Positions 17,958 through 25,992 of a DNA stretch of 64,000 bases are shown here, piece after piece. The position numbers and the translations under genes were made by a program. The first letter of the stretch is position 1. Each line of letters opens with the position of its first letter. The notes under the pieces were generated by a model. The model worked only from the letters and a program-made list of their open reading frames with translations, made no database searches and was not told the origin of the DNA. The stretch comes from Vibrio tasmaniensis (GTDB lineage: Bacteria > Pseudomonadota > Gammaproteobacteria > Enterobacterales > Vibrionaceae), in contig NZ_AP025510.1 of the NCBI RefSeq assembly GCF_024347635.1, positions 1,984,001 through 2,048,000 of the forward strand, written 5' to 3'.

Positions 17958-20885
17958 TTACCCTTGTTGTTCTGCTAGCTCAATAGCTAAAGTTTGAATT
18001 TTGTTAATTAGAGATTTGAAATCTGATGTCGTTAAGCACGGATTCAAGATAGTGAATTTCAGCGCACTTTTGCCATCAACGACCGTTTCGCCAAGCACGG
18101 CAACGCCACGAGTCAGCGCCTCCAGTCTTAACGTCTGATTCAGTTTGTCTAAATCAAGAACACCGTTTGCTGATGGCCCATTACTAGGAACCGAACGGAA
18201 TAGCACAGTCGAAAGAGACGGCTCAGCAAGCAGCTCAAAATCGTCATGCTTCTGAATCAAATCGGCAACTTGAAGCGTCTGCTCTAGAAGGTGATCGTAC
18301 ATATCACCTAGCTGCTTTGGCCCAACACTTTGCATCGTCATGAAGACTTTCAGTGCATCGAAACGCTTGGTGGTAGCGATAGACTTATCGACTAGATTTG
18401 GCAGCTCATCGTGCTCGCGATTCAAGTAATCTGCGTGATGCAGTAAGTACTTGAAGTTCGCTTTGTCTTTGAGAAGCACAGCACCACAACTGATGGTTTG
18501 GAAGAACAACTTGTGGAAGTCGACACTCACTGAGTCCGCTTTCTCGATACCTTTCAGACGAGCTTTATGGCTACTTAAGATAAGCGCGCCACCGTAAGCA
18601 CTGTCAACATGGAACCAAAGGCCTTGTTGATTGGCGATGTCAGCAATCGCTTCCAGGTCATCAATAGCACCGTGATCGGTAGTACCCGCAGTACCAACCA
18701 CAGCAAAAGGAATCAAACCTTGAGCTTTAAGTGCTTTCACTTCTGCGTCTAGCAAATCTGGCTTTATGGTACCATTTGCATTGGTATCAACGCAGCACAC
18801 TGCCGCTTCACCCAACCCGAGTAGCGAGGCAGACTTTTGAACTGTGAAATGAGATTTCTTTGAACATAAGATACGAAGCTTGCTAGCGTATTCTGGTAAG
18901 CCAAGTTTTTGGATTGAGTGGCCATTGTGCTTATCCGCAACCCAGTCTCTCGCAAGCAATAAACCCATTAAGTTACTTTGCGTACCGCCGCTAGTGAAAA
19001 CACCGTCAGCTTGTGCGCCAAGTTGGTATTTGTCACACATCCAATCCACGACGCGCTGCTCAACATAAGTCGCAGCAGATGCTTGGTCCCATGAATCCAT
19101 TGATTGATTCAACGCCGCAATAATCGATTCCGCAGCAACAGAAGCCATAAGAGGTGGAGTGTGGAGGTGTGCAATACAGTCTGGGTGTTGCACGAAGATG
19201 GAGTTTGCAGCGACAAGGTCTGCAGTGCTATCCACAACATCAACCAAAGCGTGTTGGTTGTTATCGAGATCGACAGCATTGATAGCTGCTTCTAACACTT
19301 TTGGATCTAAACCCGAATAAGGAGTTTCAACCTGTTCAAAAACGGCTTTCATCGCCTGAGTGGTTTGGTTCATCACGTTAGCAAATTCGTCGCTACCGCC
19401 TAAACCTGTCTGGATGAAATGCTTGTTCCATTCCTGATTTGGTTCTTCGCTTTGTGTTTGGTCTTGTTGTAAACCACCACCCACTGCGATGATGGCTTCT
19501 TCCATCACTCGCAATGCAAAGTCGATCTGCTCGAAAGAGATAATCATTGGTGGAAGGAAACGAATAACCGAACCATCACGACCACCCTTTTCAACCATCA
19601 AGCCGCGCTCTAATGCTGCTCGTTGAATCGCTAACGTCAGTTCGCCGTCGGATTGCGGCTCGCCAAATTTGTTGAGCTCACCGTTTGGTTGCTTGATCTC
19701 AGCGCCAAGCATCAGGCCTTTACCACGAACTTCAGCAATACAGTTCACGCGTGCTTGAATTTTCTCGAGCCCGTGACGTAAGTATTGGCCGGCAATGTTC
19801 GCATGCTCAACCAAGCCATCGCGTTCAATGATTTCCAGTGCTTTAGCGCCAGACACCATTGCTAATTGGTTACCACGGAATGTGCCAGTGTGCTCACCCG
19901 CTTTCCAAGTATCGATGCTCTTATCGAACACAAGCAGCGACATAGGCAGTCCGCCACCAATCGCTTTAGATAAACATAAGATATCAGGGTTAACGCCTGA
20001 CTCTTCAAACGCGAATCGATGGCCCGTTTTACCCACGCCACACTGAATTTCATCAAAAATCAGTAGGATGCCATGCTCATCACAGATGCGACGTAGGCCT
20101 TGTAGCCAAGATGCAGGAGCTGGAATCACACCGCCCTCACCTTGTACAGGCTCGACGATCATCGCTGCAGGTTTCATGATGCCAGATTCATCGTCATTCA
20201 ACATACGCTCGATGTAACGAATGCTCGCGTTAGCACCCGCTTCACCACCAATGCCAAACGGGCAACGAAGGTTGTATGGGAAAGGCATGAAATGTACGTC
20301 AGACATTAAGCCACTACGACGTTCTTTAGTGCCAAGGTTACCCATCATACCCATAGTGCCGTTAGTCATGCCGTGGTAAGCACCACGGAAAGCAAACATG
20401 GTGTTGCGACCTGTGGTTTGCTTGGCTAGCTTGATTGCGGCTTCCACAGCATCAGCGCCAGACGGGCCACAGAATTGAAGAACCGAGTTCGTTGAAAAGT
20501 CTTGAGGGAGAAAAGCTTTAACTCGCTTGATAAACGTCTCTTTTGCTTGAGTCGTAATATCAAGTGTCTGATATGGCAAACCAGAATCGAGTTGGTCTTT
20601 AAGTGCTTGGTTAATCTCAGGGTGGTTGTAGCCCAGAGAAAGTGTACCTGCACCGGCTAAGCAATCGAGAAAGAGTTGGCCACGAGTATCTTCAACTAAA
20701 ACACCACATGCTCGTTTAATAGCAATCGGTAGGCGTCTTGGGTAAGAGCGAACATCCGACTCATGCTGCTCTTGCTCAAGCAAAATAGCGTCGGGTGTTA
20801 GGTCGTAAGTTCCCTCTACGATAGGAACCATAGTTGAAAATGAATTTGCGATAGTATTAATATCGACTTCAAAGGCGGTAGTCAT
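17958..20885 (-). CDS. Fused diaminobutyrate aminotransferase / diaminobutyrate decarboxylase
   Basis: A 975-residue fusion of two PLP enzymes. Residues 1 to about 455 are a class-III aminotransferase (PLP lysine in LCLSKAIGGGLPMS) that makes 2,4-diaminobutyrate from aspartate semialdehyde. Residues from about 480 on are a group-II decarboxylase (PLP lysine in SVDFHKLFFQ) that yields 1,3-diaminopropane. Such a fusion is known for Vibrio. Start at ATG 20885 with AAGGGGA five bases upstream; ORF starts to 20936 lack a ribosome site. First gene of the norspermidine operon. Confidence 0.95.
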   Translation of the reverse strand: MTTAFEVDINTIANSFSTMVPIVEGTYDLTPDAILLEQEQHESDVRSYPRRLPIAIKRACGVLVEDTRGQLFLDCLAGAGTLSLGYNHPEINQALKDQLDSGLPYQTLDITTQAKETFIKRVKAFLPQDFSTNSVLQFCGPSGADAVEAAIKLAKQTTGRNTMFAFRGAYHGMTNGTMGMMGNLGTKERRSGLMSDVHFMPFPYNLRCPFGIGGEAGANASIRYIERMLNDDESGIMKPAAMIVEPVQGEGGVIPAPASWLQGLRRICDEHGILLIFDEIQCGVGKTGHRFAFEESGVNPDILCLSKAIGGGLPMSLLVFDKSIDTWKAGEHTGTFRGNQLAMVSGAKALEIIERDGLVEHANIAGQYLRHGLEKIQARVNCIAEVRGKGLMLGAEIKQPNGELNKFGEPQSDGELTLAIQRAALERGLMVEKGGRDGSVIRFLPPMIISFEQIDFALRVMEEAIIAVGGGLQQDQTQSEEPNQEWNKHFIQTGLGGSDEFANVMNQTTQAMKAVFEQVETPYSGLDPKVLEAAINAVDLDNNQHALVDVVDSTADLVAANSIFVQHPDCIAHLHTPPLMASVAAESIIAALNQSMDSWDQASAATYVEQRVVDWMCDKYQLGAQADGVFTSGGTQSNLMGLLLARDWVADKHNGHSIQKLGLPEYASKLRILCSKKSHFTVQKSASLLGLGEAAVCCVDTNANGTIKPDLLDAEVKALKAQGLIPFAVVGTAGTTDHGAIDDLEAIADIANQQGLWFHVDSAYGGALILSSHKARLKGIEKADSVSVDFHKLFFQTISCGAVLLKDKANFKYLLHHADYLNREHDELPNLVDKSIATTKRFDALKVFMTMQSVGPKQLGDMYDHLLEQTLQVADLIQKHDDFELLAEPSLSTVLFRSVPSNGPSANGVLDLDKLNQTLRLEALTRGVAVLGETVVDGKSALKFTILNPCLTTSDFKSLINKIQTLAIELAEQQG

Positions 20886-21206
20886 AAAAGTCCCCTTGAA
20901 TGTGTTCATACTCACCTCCATCAGACTTAATTGCACACCGTCTCTCTATTGATTTAGAGAGAATTCATAGTGAAGCACGCGTATTGTCTAGAAATGAGAT
21001 ATAGCTGTATGCTCGCATAAGTCAAATGACAAATACGAAATTAGGCCGTCTTAGGACAGCAAAAATTATTTAGCGAGAGCTCAAGGTTCAGTGATGCTAC
21101 TGTTTTGAAGAATTGGACATTTGTGCAGTATCGGACAGCTATGAAGAACTGGCCCTTTTGGAAATGCAGAGCTGATTAGCAATGTTGTTATTAGTGTGTT
21201 CAATGT

Positions 21207-21274
21207 TGGGTTTCCCATTAGCATGGCGAATTGCGCCATAAGTATCCCGTCTATCAGCTAAAGGCTAGCTGATA
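21207..21274. other. Cluster of three perfect hairpins
   Basis: TGGG-TTT-CCCA (21207-21217), ATGGCG-AATTG-CGCCAT (21223-21239) and TATCAGCTA-AAGGC-TAGCTGATA (21252-21274) stand within 68 bases, none with a T-run. They may be part of a structured RNA or of a decayed mobile element. No known family recognised. Confidence 0.6.
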
Positions 21275-21489
21275 CCTACCCTACGTAATGTCCCAATCAG
21301 CAAGAATGGTCACTACGCGTATCCCCCAGAAGCAATCGTTGCTCTTCTTGAACATTGTTCATTCCGAGATTGCGCGGGAAAGTAACATAAAGTGAAATGA
21401 ACGATCAATAGTTTTTAATAATCGCTTGATAAATAGGAGCGGTAACTGACAAATTGCTGAAAATATCGTCAAGTTAATTTTTAGGTAAG

Positions 21490-21612
21490 GAGATCCCCGG
21501 TTCATTCGTCCCTCATGCCCGAGGATGACGAGGCAGGTATACAGGCGGTGTTAGTGATTTTGAGGTCATGGCGTCATTCCCTAGCACGAGGAACGAGTTC
21601 ATAGGGAATCTC
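21490..21612. repeat. Small interspersed repeat with nested inverted arms
   Basis: Outer arms GAGATCCCC (21490-21498) and GGGAATCTC (21604-21612) and inner arms GGATGACG (21523-21530) and CGTCATTCC (21572-21580) give a nested imperfect palindrome. The layout resembles MITE- or REP-like interspersed elements common in Vibrio genomes. Only one copy is in this window, so repetitiveness is inferred. Confidence 0.55.
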
Positions 21613-21732
21613 GCTTTTAAAAGCTAAGTAATGTAAACGAACTTGATAGCAACATTTTGAGATATAAAAGGAAGTTTGGGTGTGTTCAAACAGAAAGAGG
21701 AATAACGCATAAAAATCAGAACAGCAGAAACC

Positions 21733-21764
21733 AAAAAGCCCGAACATTTCTGTTCGGGCTTTTT
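21733..21764 (-). terminator. Terminator of the tRNA cluster
   Basis: AAAAAGCCCGAACA / TGTTCGGGCTTTTT, a 14-bp perfect stem with a TTTC loop, lying just past the last tRNA in the leftward direction. Confidence 0.95.
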
Positions 21765-21768
21765 AATT

Positions 21769-21844
21769 TGGAGCGATACATCGGGTTCGAACCGATGACC
21801 TCAACCTTGGCAAGGTTGCGCTCTACCAACTGAGCTAGTATCGC
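21769..21844 (-). tRNA. tRNA-Gly(GCC), copy 2
   Basis: 76 nt on the minus strand, beginning GCGATACTAGCTCAG with encoded CCA end. Anticodon GCC sits in the loop CTTGCCAAG, and the T-arm GGTTCGAACC is canonical. Sequence is identical to the other glycine tRNA at 22048. Confidence 0.97.
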
Positions 21845-21880
21845 ATTTGCTACATCCGTTAAGACGTAGACTTTAATAGA

Positions 21881-21967
21881 TGGTGCCCCGGGCCGGACTT
21901 GAACCGGCACAGCGCGAACGCCGAGGGATTTTAAATCCCTTGTGTCTACCAATTCCACCACCAGGGC
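21881..21967 (-). tRNA. tRNA-Leu(TAA)
   Basis: 87 nt, minus strand, with the long variable arm of leucine tRNAs, anticodon TAA in GATTTAAAATC, T-arm GGTTCAAGTCC and encoded CCA. It corresponds to leuZ of the E. coli glyW-cysT-leuZ operon. Confidence 0.97.
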
Positions 21968-22047
21968 ACGCAATTCTTTATTGCGATGCCGATTACTGAA
22001 AAGTAAAACACCATCTTAATGCAGACGCCAATCAACATTACAAATTT

Positions 22048-22123
22048 TGGAGCGATACATCGGGTTCGAACCGATGACCTCAACCTTGGCAAGGTTGCGC
22101 TCTACCAACTGAGCTAGTATCGC
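22048..22123 (-). tRNA. tRNA-Gly(GCC), copy 1
   Basis: 76 nt, minus strand, identical to the copy at 21769. Anticodon GCC, encoded CCA. Corresponds to glyW. Confidence 0.97.
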
Positions 22124-22168
22124 ATTTTCATTATTCCTGCCTCTTCTTTTAAAAAGAGAAAGAGATAA

Positions 22169-22242
22169 TGGAGGCGCCTCCCGGAGTCGAACCGAGGTCC
22201 ACGGATTTGCAATCCGCTGCATAGCCACTCTGCCAAGGCGCC
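22169..22242 (-). tRNA. tRNA-Cys(GCA)
   Basis: 74 nt, minus strand, beginning GGCGCCTTGGCAGAG, anticodon GCA in ATTGCAAAT, encoded CCA. It is the first gene of the cluster in the direction of transcription; corresponds to cysT. Confidence 0.97.
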
Positions 22243-22479
22243 TTAGTAACTCCAATCAGATTGCTTATTGCCATCCTTTTGGGTACGGGATGCATTCTAC
22301 GGATTCAGGCGATTGAGTCAATATTATTTTTGTATTTTTAATTCGTTTGAATAGATTTCATACGAAACAGGCCAAATAGCTGACTTTATGTGCAAAACAC
22401 ACTGTTAGTAGGTTATTCAAAAGAGATCTATATCACATTAGATGTCCACTATTGATAACTTAACCGTAGGTTAAAGATC

Positions 22480-22503
22480 AAAAAAGCGAGCCTCAGCTCG
22501 CTT
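22480..22503 (-). terminator. Terminator after pgsA
   Basis: AAGCGAGC / GCTCGCTT with a CTCA-type loop and an A-run on the left (T-run in the leftward transcript). It separates pgsA from the tRNA cluster. Confidence 0.85.
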
Positions 22504-22508
22504 CTTAA

Positions 22509-23066
22509 TCAATGGTGTTTTTCGTCTAACAAATCGTCTTTGGCGGCCATCAAGTACTGCGCCATAGACCAATAAGTAAGAACGGTGGCAACATAGAGTG
22601 CAATATAACCTACCCAAACCATCCAATCATCATAGCGCCAGATAAGTACCCAAAGAGCAAACATTTGAGAAACGGTTTTTACTTTACCAACCCAAGACAC
22701 CGCAACACTTGCGCGTTTACCGATTTCAGCCATCCATTCACGAAGCGCCGAGATGATAATTTCACGACCAATCATGGTCACCGCAGGAATAGTCACCCAG
22801 ATCGAGTGATAATGCTCGGTAACTAAGATAAGAGCCGTAGCAACCAGCACTTTATCCGCCACAGGGTCAATAAAGGCACCAAAGCGAGAAGTTTGTCCGA
22901 GTTTACGAGCCAGCATGCCATCTAGCCAATCAGTAAAACCCGCTACCCAAAACACCATTGCAGCAGCAAAAGGAGCCCATTGATAAGGTAGGTAAAAAAC
23001 AACAACGAATACTGGGATCAAAAATAGTCTCAGTAAGGACAAAATGTTAGGTATATTCAAACGCAT
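22509..23066 (-). CDS. pgsA: CDP-diacylglycerol-glycerol-3-phosphate 3-phosphatidyltransferase
   Basis: A 185-residue integral membrane enzyme that makes phosphatidylglycerol-phosphate, the committed step to phosphatidylglycerol and cardiolipin. The CDP-alcohol phosphotransferase signature DG-x2-AR-x8-G-x3-D-x3-D is read in the run from DGMLARKLG to FIDPVADK, near residues 48-71. Four to five hydrophobic segments. Downstream of uvrC in the E. coli order uvrY-uvrC-pgsA-tRNAs. Confidence 0.97.
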   Translation of the reverse strand: MRLNIPNILSLLRLFLIPVFVVVFYLPYQWAPFAAAMVFWVAGFTDWLDGMLARKLGQTSRFGAFIDPVADKVLVATALILVTEHYHSIWVTIPAVTMIGREIIISALREWMAEIGKRASVAVSWVGKVKTVSQMFALWVLIWRYDDWMVWVGYIALYVATVLTYWSMAQYLMAAKDDLLDEKHH

Positions 23067-23112
23067 ATTATTGGGCTCTTATTAATTGCGCTTTAATGGT
23101 GCGGGATTTTTA

Positions 23113-24945
23113 CTATTGTTTCAATGCTTGATAAATGTTTTCTGCCAAAGAATGACTAATGCCCGGCACTTTGGCTATTTCTTCGACAGTTGCACGCTTA
23201 AGTTCTTGTAAGCCACCCATATATTTCAACAAAGATTGACGACGTTTCGGTCCTACCCCTTCGATTCCTTCCAAAGCACTGGTTCGGCGAGTTTTACCTC
23301 GTTTCGCTCTGTGCCCTGCTATCGCGTGATTATGGCTTTCATCACGAATGTGCTGGATAAGGTGCAACGCTGGTGCATCACTGGGTAAGTTAAATTCCTC
23401 ACCTTCAAGAGTAACTAAGGTTTCTAAACCCGGCTTACGGGTCACACCTTTCGCGATACCCATCATTCTTGGTCGAAATGGCCAATCACCCCAATATTGA
23501 GAAACAATCTCGTGAGCGCGATTCAGTTGCCCCTTACCACCATCGATGAAGATGATGTCTGGAATTTTATCGACATCAAGTTGCTTCGAGTAACGCCTCT
23601 CAAGAGCCTGAGCCATGGCCGCATAGTCATCACCACCAGTAATCCCGGTGATGTTGTAACGACGGTATTCGGGTTTAACCGGCCCTTCTTGATTGAACAC
23701 CACACAAGACGCAATTGTGCTTTCACCCATGGTATGACTGATATCGAAACATTCCATTCGTTTAATCGCATCCATCGACAACACTTCTTGAAGCTCTTTA
23801 AAGCGCTGGTTGATGGTCATCTTGTGATTAATCTTGGTGGTAATAGCCGTCAATGCATTGGTATTCGAGAGTTTAAGATAACGACCTCGAGTACCTGAAG
23901 GGTTGGTATTGAAGTAAATCTTACGACCCGCCACTTCACACAAAGCTTCTTGAATCGGTGTGATATCTTCCATCAAATCGGCATTGAGAATCAAACGCGT
24001 TGGGATGGTTCTTGCTTCATTATGCGCAAGATAGTATTGGCTTAAAAAGCTCGAAAAAACCTCTTCTCGCACCGTATTGTTGGGAATTTTCGGAAAATGA
24101 CTTCTACTGCCTAAAACCTTGCCTTGGCGAATCATCAAGATATGAATACAAGCCACGCCATTCTCTTGAGCAAAACCCAACACGTCCATATCTTCCATTG
24201 AATCGTCAGATACGTACTGTTGCTCTTGCACGCGTCGAATCGCTTGGATTTGGTCGCGGAAAGCGGCCGCTTGCTCAAAGCGAAGCTCCTGGCTAGCCTT
24301 GTCCATTTTGTCGATAAGCGTTTCAAGGACGAGCTTATCCTTCCCTTGCAGGAATAGACGAACGTAGTCGATAAGTTCACTGTACTCTTCATCAGAGATG
24401 ATTGAGCTGACACATGGCGCAGCACAACGGCCAATCTGATACATCAAACACGGGCGCGTTCTGTTGGCATAAACCGTATCTTCACACTGGCGAGCAGGAA
24501 AGATTTTTTGTAGTAGGTGCAACGTCTCACGCACAGCGCCGGAATCAGGGTAAGGACCAAAGTATTCGCCCTTTTTCTTTTTAGCACCACGATGCATCGA
24601 CAAACGAGGATGCTTGTGACCGCTAATAAAAATATAAGGGTACGACTTATCATCACGCAAAAGTACGTTGTATTTAGGCAAGTACTGCTTGATGTAGTTA
24701 TGCTCAAGGATGAGCGCTTCTGTTTCCGTGTGCGTTACAGTGACATCGATCTTGTCAATATTGCTGACTAAAGCGCGTGTTTTTTCACTGTCGACTTTTT
24801 TACGGAAATAACTGGAAAGGCGTTTTTTGAGGTTCTTAGCTTTACCGACGTAAATAACAACAGCCTCGGCGTTATACATTCGATAAACGCCGGGCTGCTC
24901 TGTTACTGTCTTGAGGAATGAGACTGAGTCAAACAAGTTGGTCAC
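23113..24945 (-). CDS. uvrC: UvrABC excision nuclease subunit C
   Basis: A 610-residue nuclease that makes the two incisions around UvrB-bound DNA lesions. GIY-YIG domain at the N-terminus (PGVYRMY to [14 protein letters not shown]), a cysteine-rich stretch (ARQCEDTV to RCAAPC), the UvrB-binding UVR motif near 200-240, the RNase H-like 5' nuclease domain ([11 protein letters not shown] and [10 protein letters not shown]) and C-terminal helix-hairpin-helix motifs. Start is GTG at 24945. uvrY lies 15 bases upstream, as in E. coli. Confidence 0.97.
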   Translation of the reverse strand: MTNLFDSVSFLKTVTEQPGVYRMYNAEAVVIYVGKAKNLKKRLSSYFRKKVDSEKTRALVSNIDKIDVTVTHTETEALILEHNYIKQYLPKYNVLLRDDKSYPYIFISGHKHPRLSMHRGAKKKKGEYFGPYPDSGAVRETLHLLQKIFPARQCEDTVYANRTRPCLMYQIGRCAAPCVSSIISDEEYSELIDYVRLFLQGKDKLVLETLIDKMDKASQELRFEQAAAFRDQIQAIRRVQEQQYVSDDSMEDMDVLGFAQENGVACIHILMIRQGKVLGSRSHFPKIPNNTVREEVFSSFLSQYYLAHNEARTIPTRLILNADLMEDITPIQEALCEVAGRKIYFNTNPSGTRGRYLKLSNTNALTAITTKINHKMTINQRFKELQEVLSMDAIKRMECFDISHTMGESTIASCVVFNQEGPVKPEYRRYNITGITGGDDYAAMAQALERRYSKQLDVDKIPDIIFIDGGKGQLNRAHEIVSQYWGDWPFRPRMMGIAKGVTRKPGLETLVTLEGEEFNLPSDAPALHLIQHIRDESHNHAIAGHRAKRGKTRRTSALEGIEGVGPKRRQSLLKYMGGLQELKRATVEEIAKVPGISHSLAENIYQALKQ

Positions 24946-24960
24946 TATACGATCTCAGTG

Positions 24961-25605
24961 TTAAAGGGTCTCAGTGTCTAACATTCCATGTCTAATCGCT
25001 AAATGCGTCAGCTCTACATCGCCACTGATATCCAGCTTACTGAACAAGCGGTAGCGGTAACTGTTGACTGTTTTAGGACTTAGATTGAGTTGTTCTGAAA
25101 TATCCGTCACTTTCTGACCTTTGGTAATCATCATCATGATTTGAAGTTCACGTTCAGATAAGTCTGCGAATGGATTTTCAGACGCAGGAGAAAATTGGCT
25201 CAAAGCCATCTGCTGCGCTATTTCTGGTGAAATGTATCGTTGGCCGCTATTAACCACTCGAATTGCATTGACCATTTCATCCGGACCTGCCCCTTTAGTA
25301 AGGTAACCAGCAGCCCCAGCTTGCATCACTTTAGTTGGAAACGGATTTTCCGTATGAACAGTTAAAACGATGATTTTAACATCAGGGTTGAAACGCAAGA
25401 TTTTCTTGGTTGCTTCTAAGCCACCAATACCAGGCATATTCATATCCATCAAAATAACGTCAGTATTGTTAGTACGACACCATTTTGCAGCATCTTCACC
25501 GCTTTCAGCTTCCCCTGCTACGTTCATTCCACGGACGTCTTCAATAATACGTCGTATCCCTGTGCGAACCAGCTCGTGATCATCTACAAGGAAAACATTT
25601 ATCAA
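24961..25605 (-). CDS. uvrY: Response regulator UvrY/VarA (GacA family)
   Basis: A 214-residue two-component regulator. The receiver domain has phospho-acceptor Asp in VILMDMNMPGIGG near residue 54; the LuxR-type helix-turn-helix is C-terminal (ERELQIMMMITKGQKVTDISEQL). In Vibrio the orthologue VarA is paired with VarS and drives Csr small RNAs that control carbon use and virulence. The best start is TTG at 25605 (MINVFLVDDHE), with GGAG upstream; E. coli UvrY begins at the same residue. The unlinked sensor kinase is not in this window. Confidence 0.95.
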   Translation of the reverse strand: MINVFLVDDHELVRTGIRRIIEDVRGMNVAGEAESGEDAAKWCRTNNTDVILMDMNMPGIGGLEATKKILRFNPDVKIIVLTVHTENPFPTKVMQAGAAGYLTKGAGPDEMVNAIRVVNSGQRYISPEIAQQMALSQFSPASENPFADLSERELQIMMMITKGQKVTDISEQLNLSPKTVNSYRYRLFSKLDISGDVELTHLAIRHGMLDTETL

Positions 25606-25992
25606 ACTTGTATCTCCACACTATTAATTGGCTCTGCAACCACTGTGTCGTTTCATCTATTTGAAACAATTGAATAAAGGAACAGTGAATCGCAGCATTG
25701 AGTACATCTTAACTTAATTGCTAAAAAAAATCTCTGTTGAATATGTGCTGAAACACGAACTTTAGCAAGGACTTATTAACAAATAAGGCAACTAAAACAA
25801 CAAGCTTTTTCTAAAAATCAACCAGTTAAAACAACACCCAATAAAATTACACAAGATAAAGATATTTTCAATACCATTGAATAACCATTCGTGACAAATT
25901 CACTTATTTGCTTATTAAGTCCCGTTATTAAACCCCGTTAACGATAAATTAGTGACTATTTACCCAGCCTATTGTGCGAAATTGAACGCTAG
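25606..25992. other. Divergent region between uvrY and polB
   Basis: 387 AT-rich bases between leftward uvrY and rightward polB. It must hold both promoters. I searched by eye for a LexA-type CTGT-N8-ACAG box before polB, which is SOS-induced in E. coli, and found none. No other gene visible. Confidence 0.5.

Larger units (their letters stand above)
20886..21732. other. Long non-coding stretch upstream of the norspermidine operon
   Basis: About 850 bases with no credible ORF on either strand. It holds the operon promoter area with a perfect 8-bp hairpin TCTCTCTA/TAGAGAGA (20941-20962), a cluster of three perfect hairpins (21207-21274) and a 123-bp inverted-repeat element (21490-21612). The rest shows nothing recognisable. 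It ends at the terminator of the tRNA cluster. Confidence 0.65.

Noticed and set aside
21716..22255. Apparent leftward ORFs of 79-85 codons
   Set aside because: They run through the tRNA genes on the same strand; the predicted proteins are translations of tRNA sequence.
25606..25992. SOS (LexA) box expected before polB
   Set aside because: No CTGT-N8-ACAG-like sequence was found by eye; polB control by LexA cannot be claimed here.
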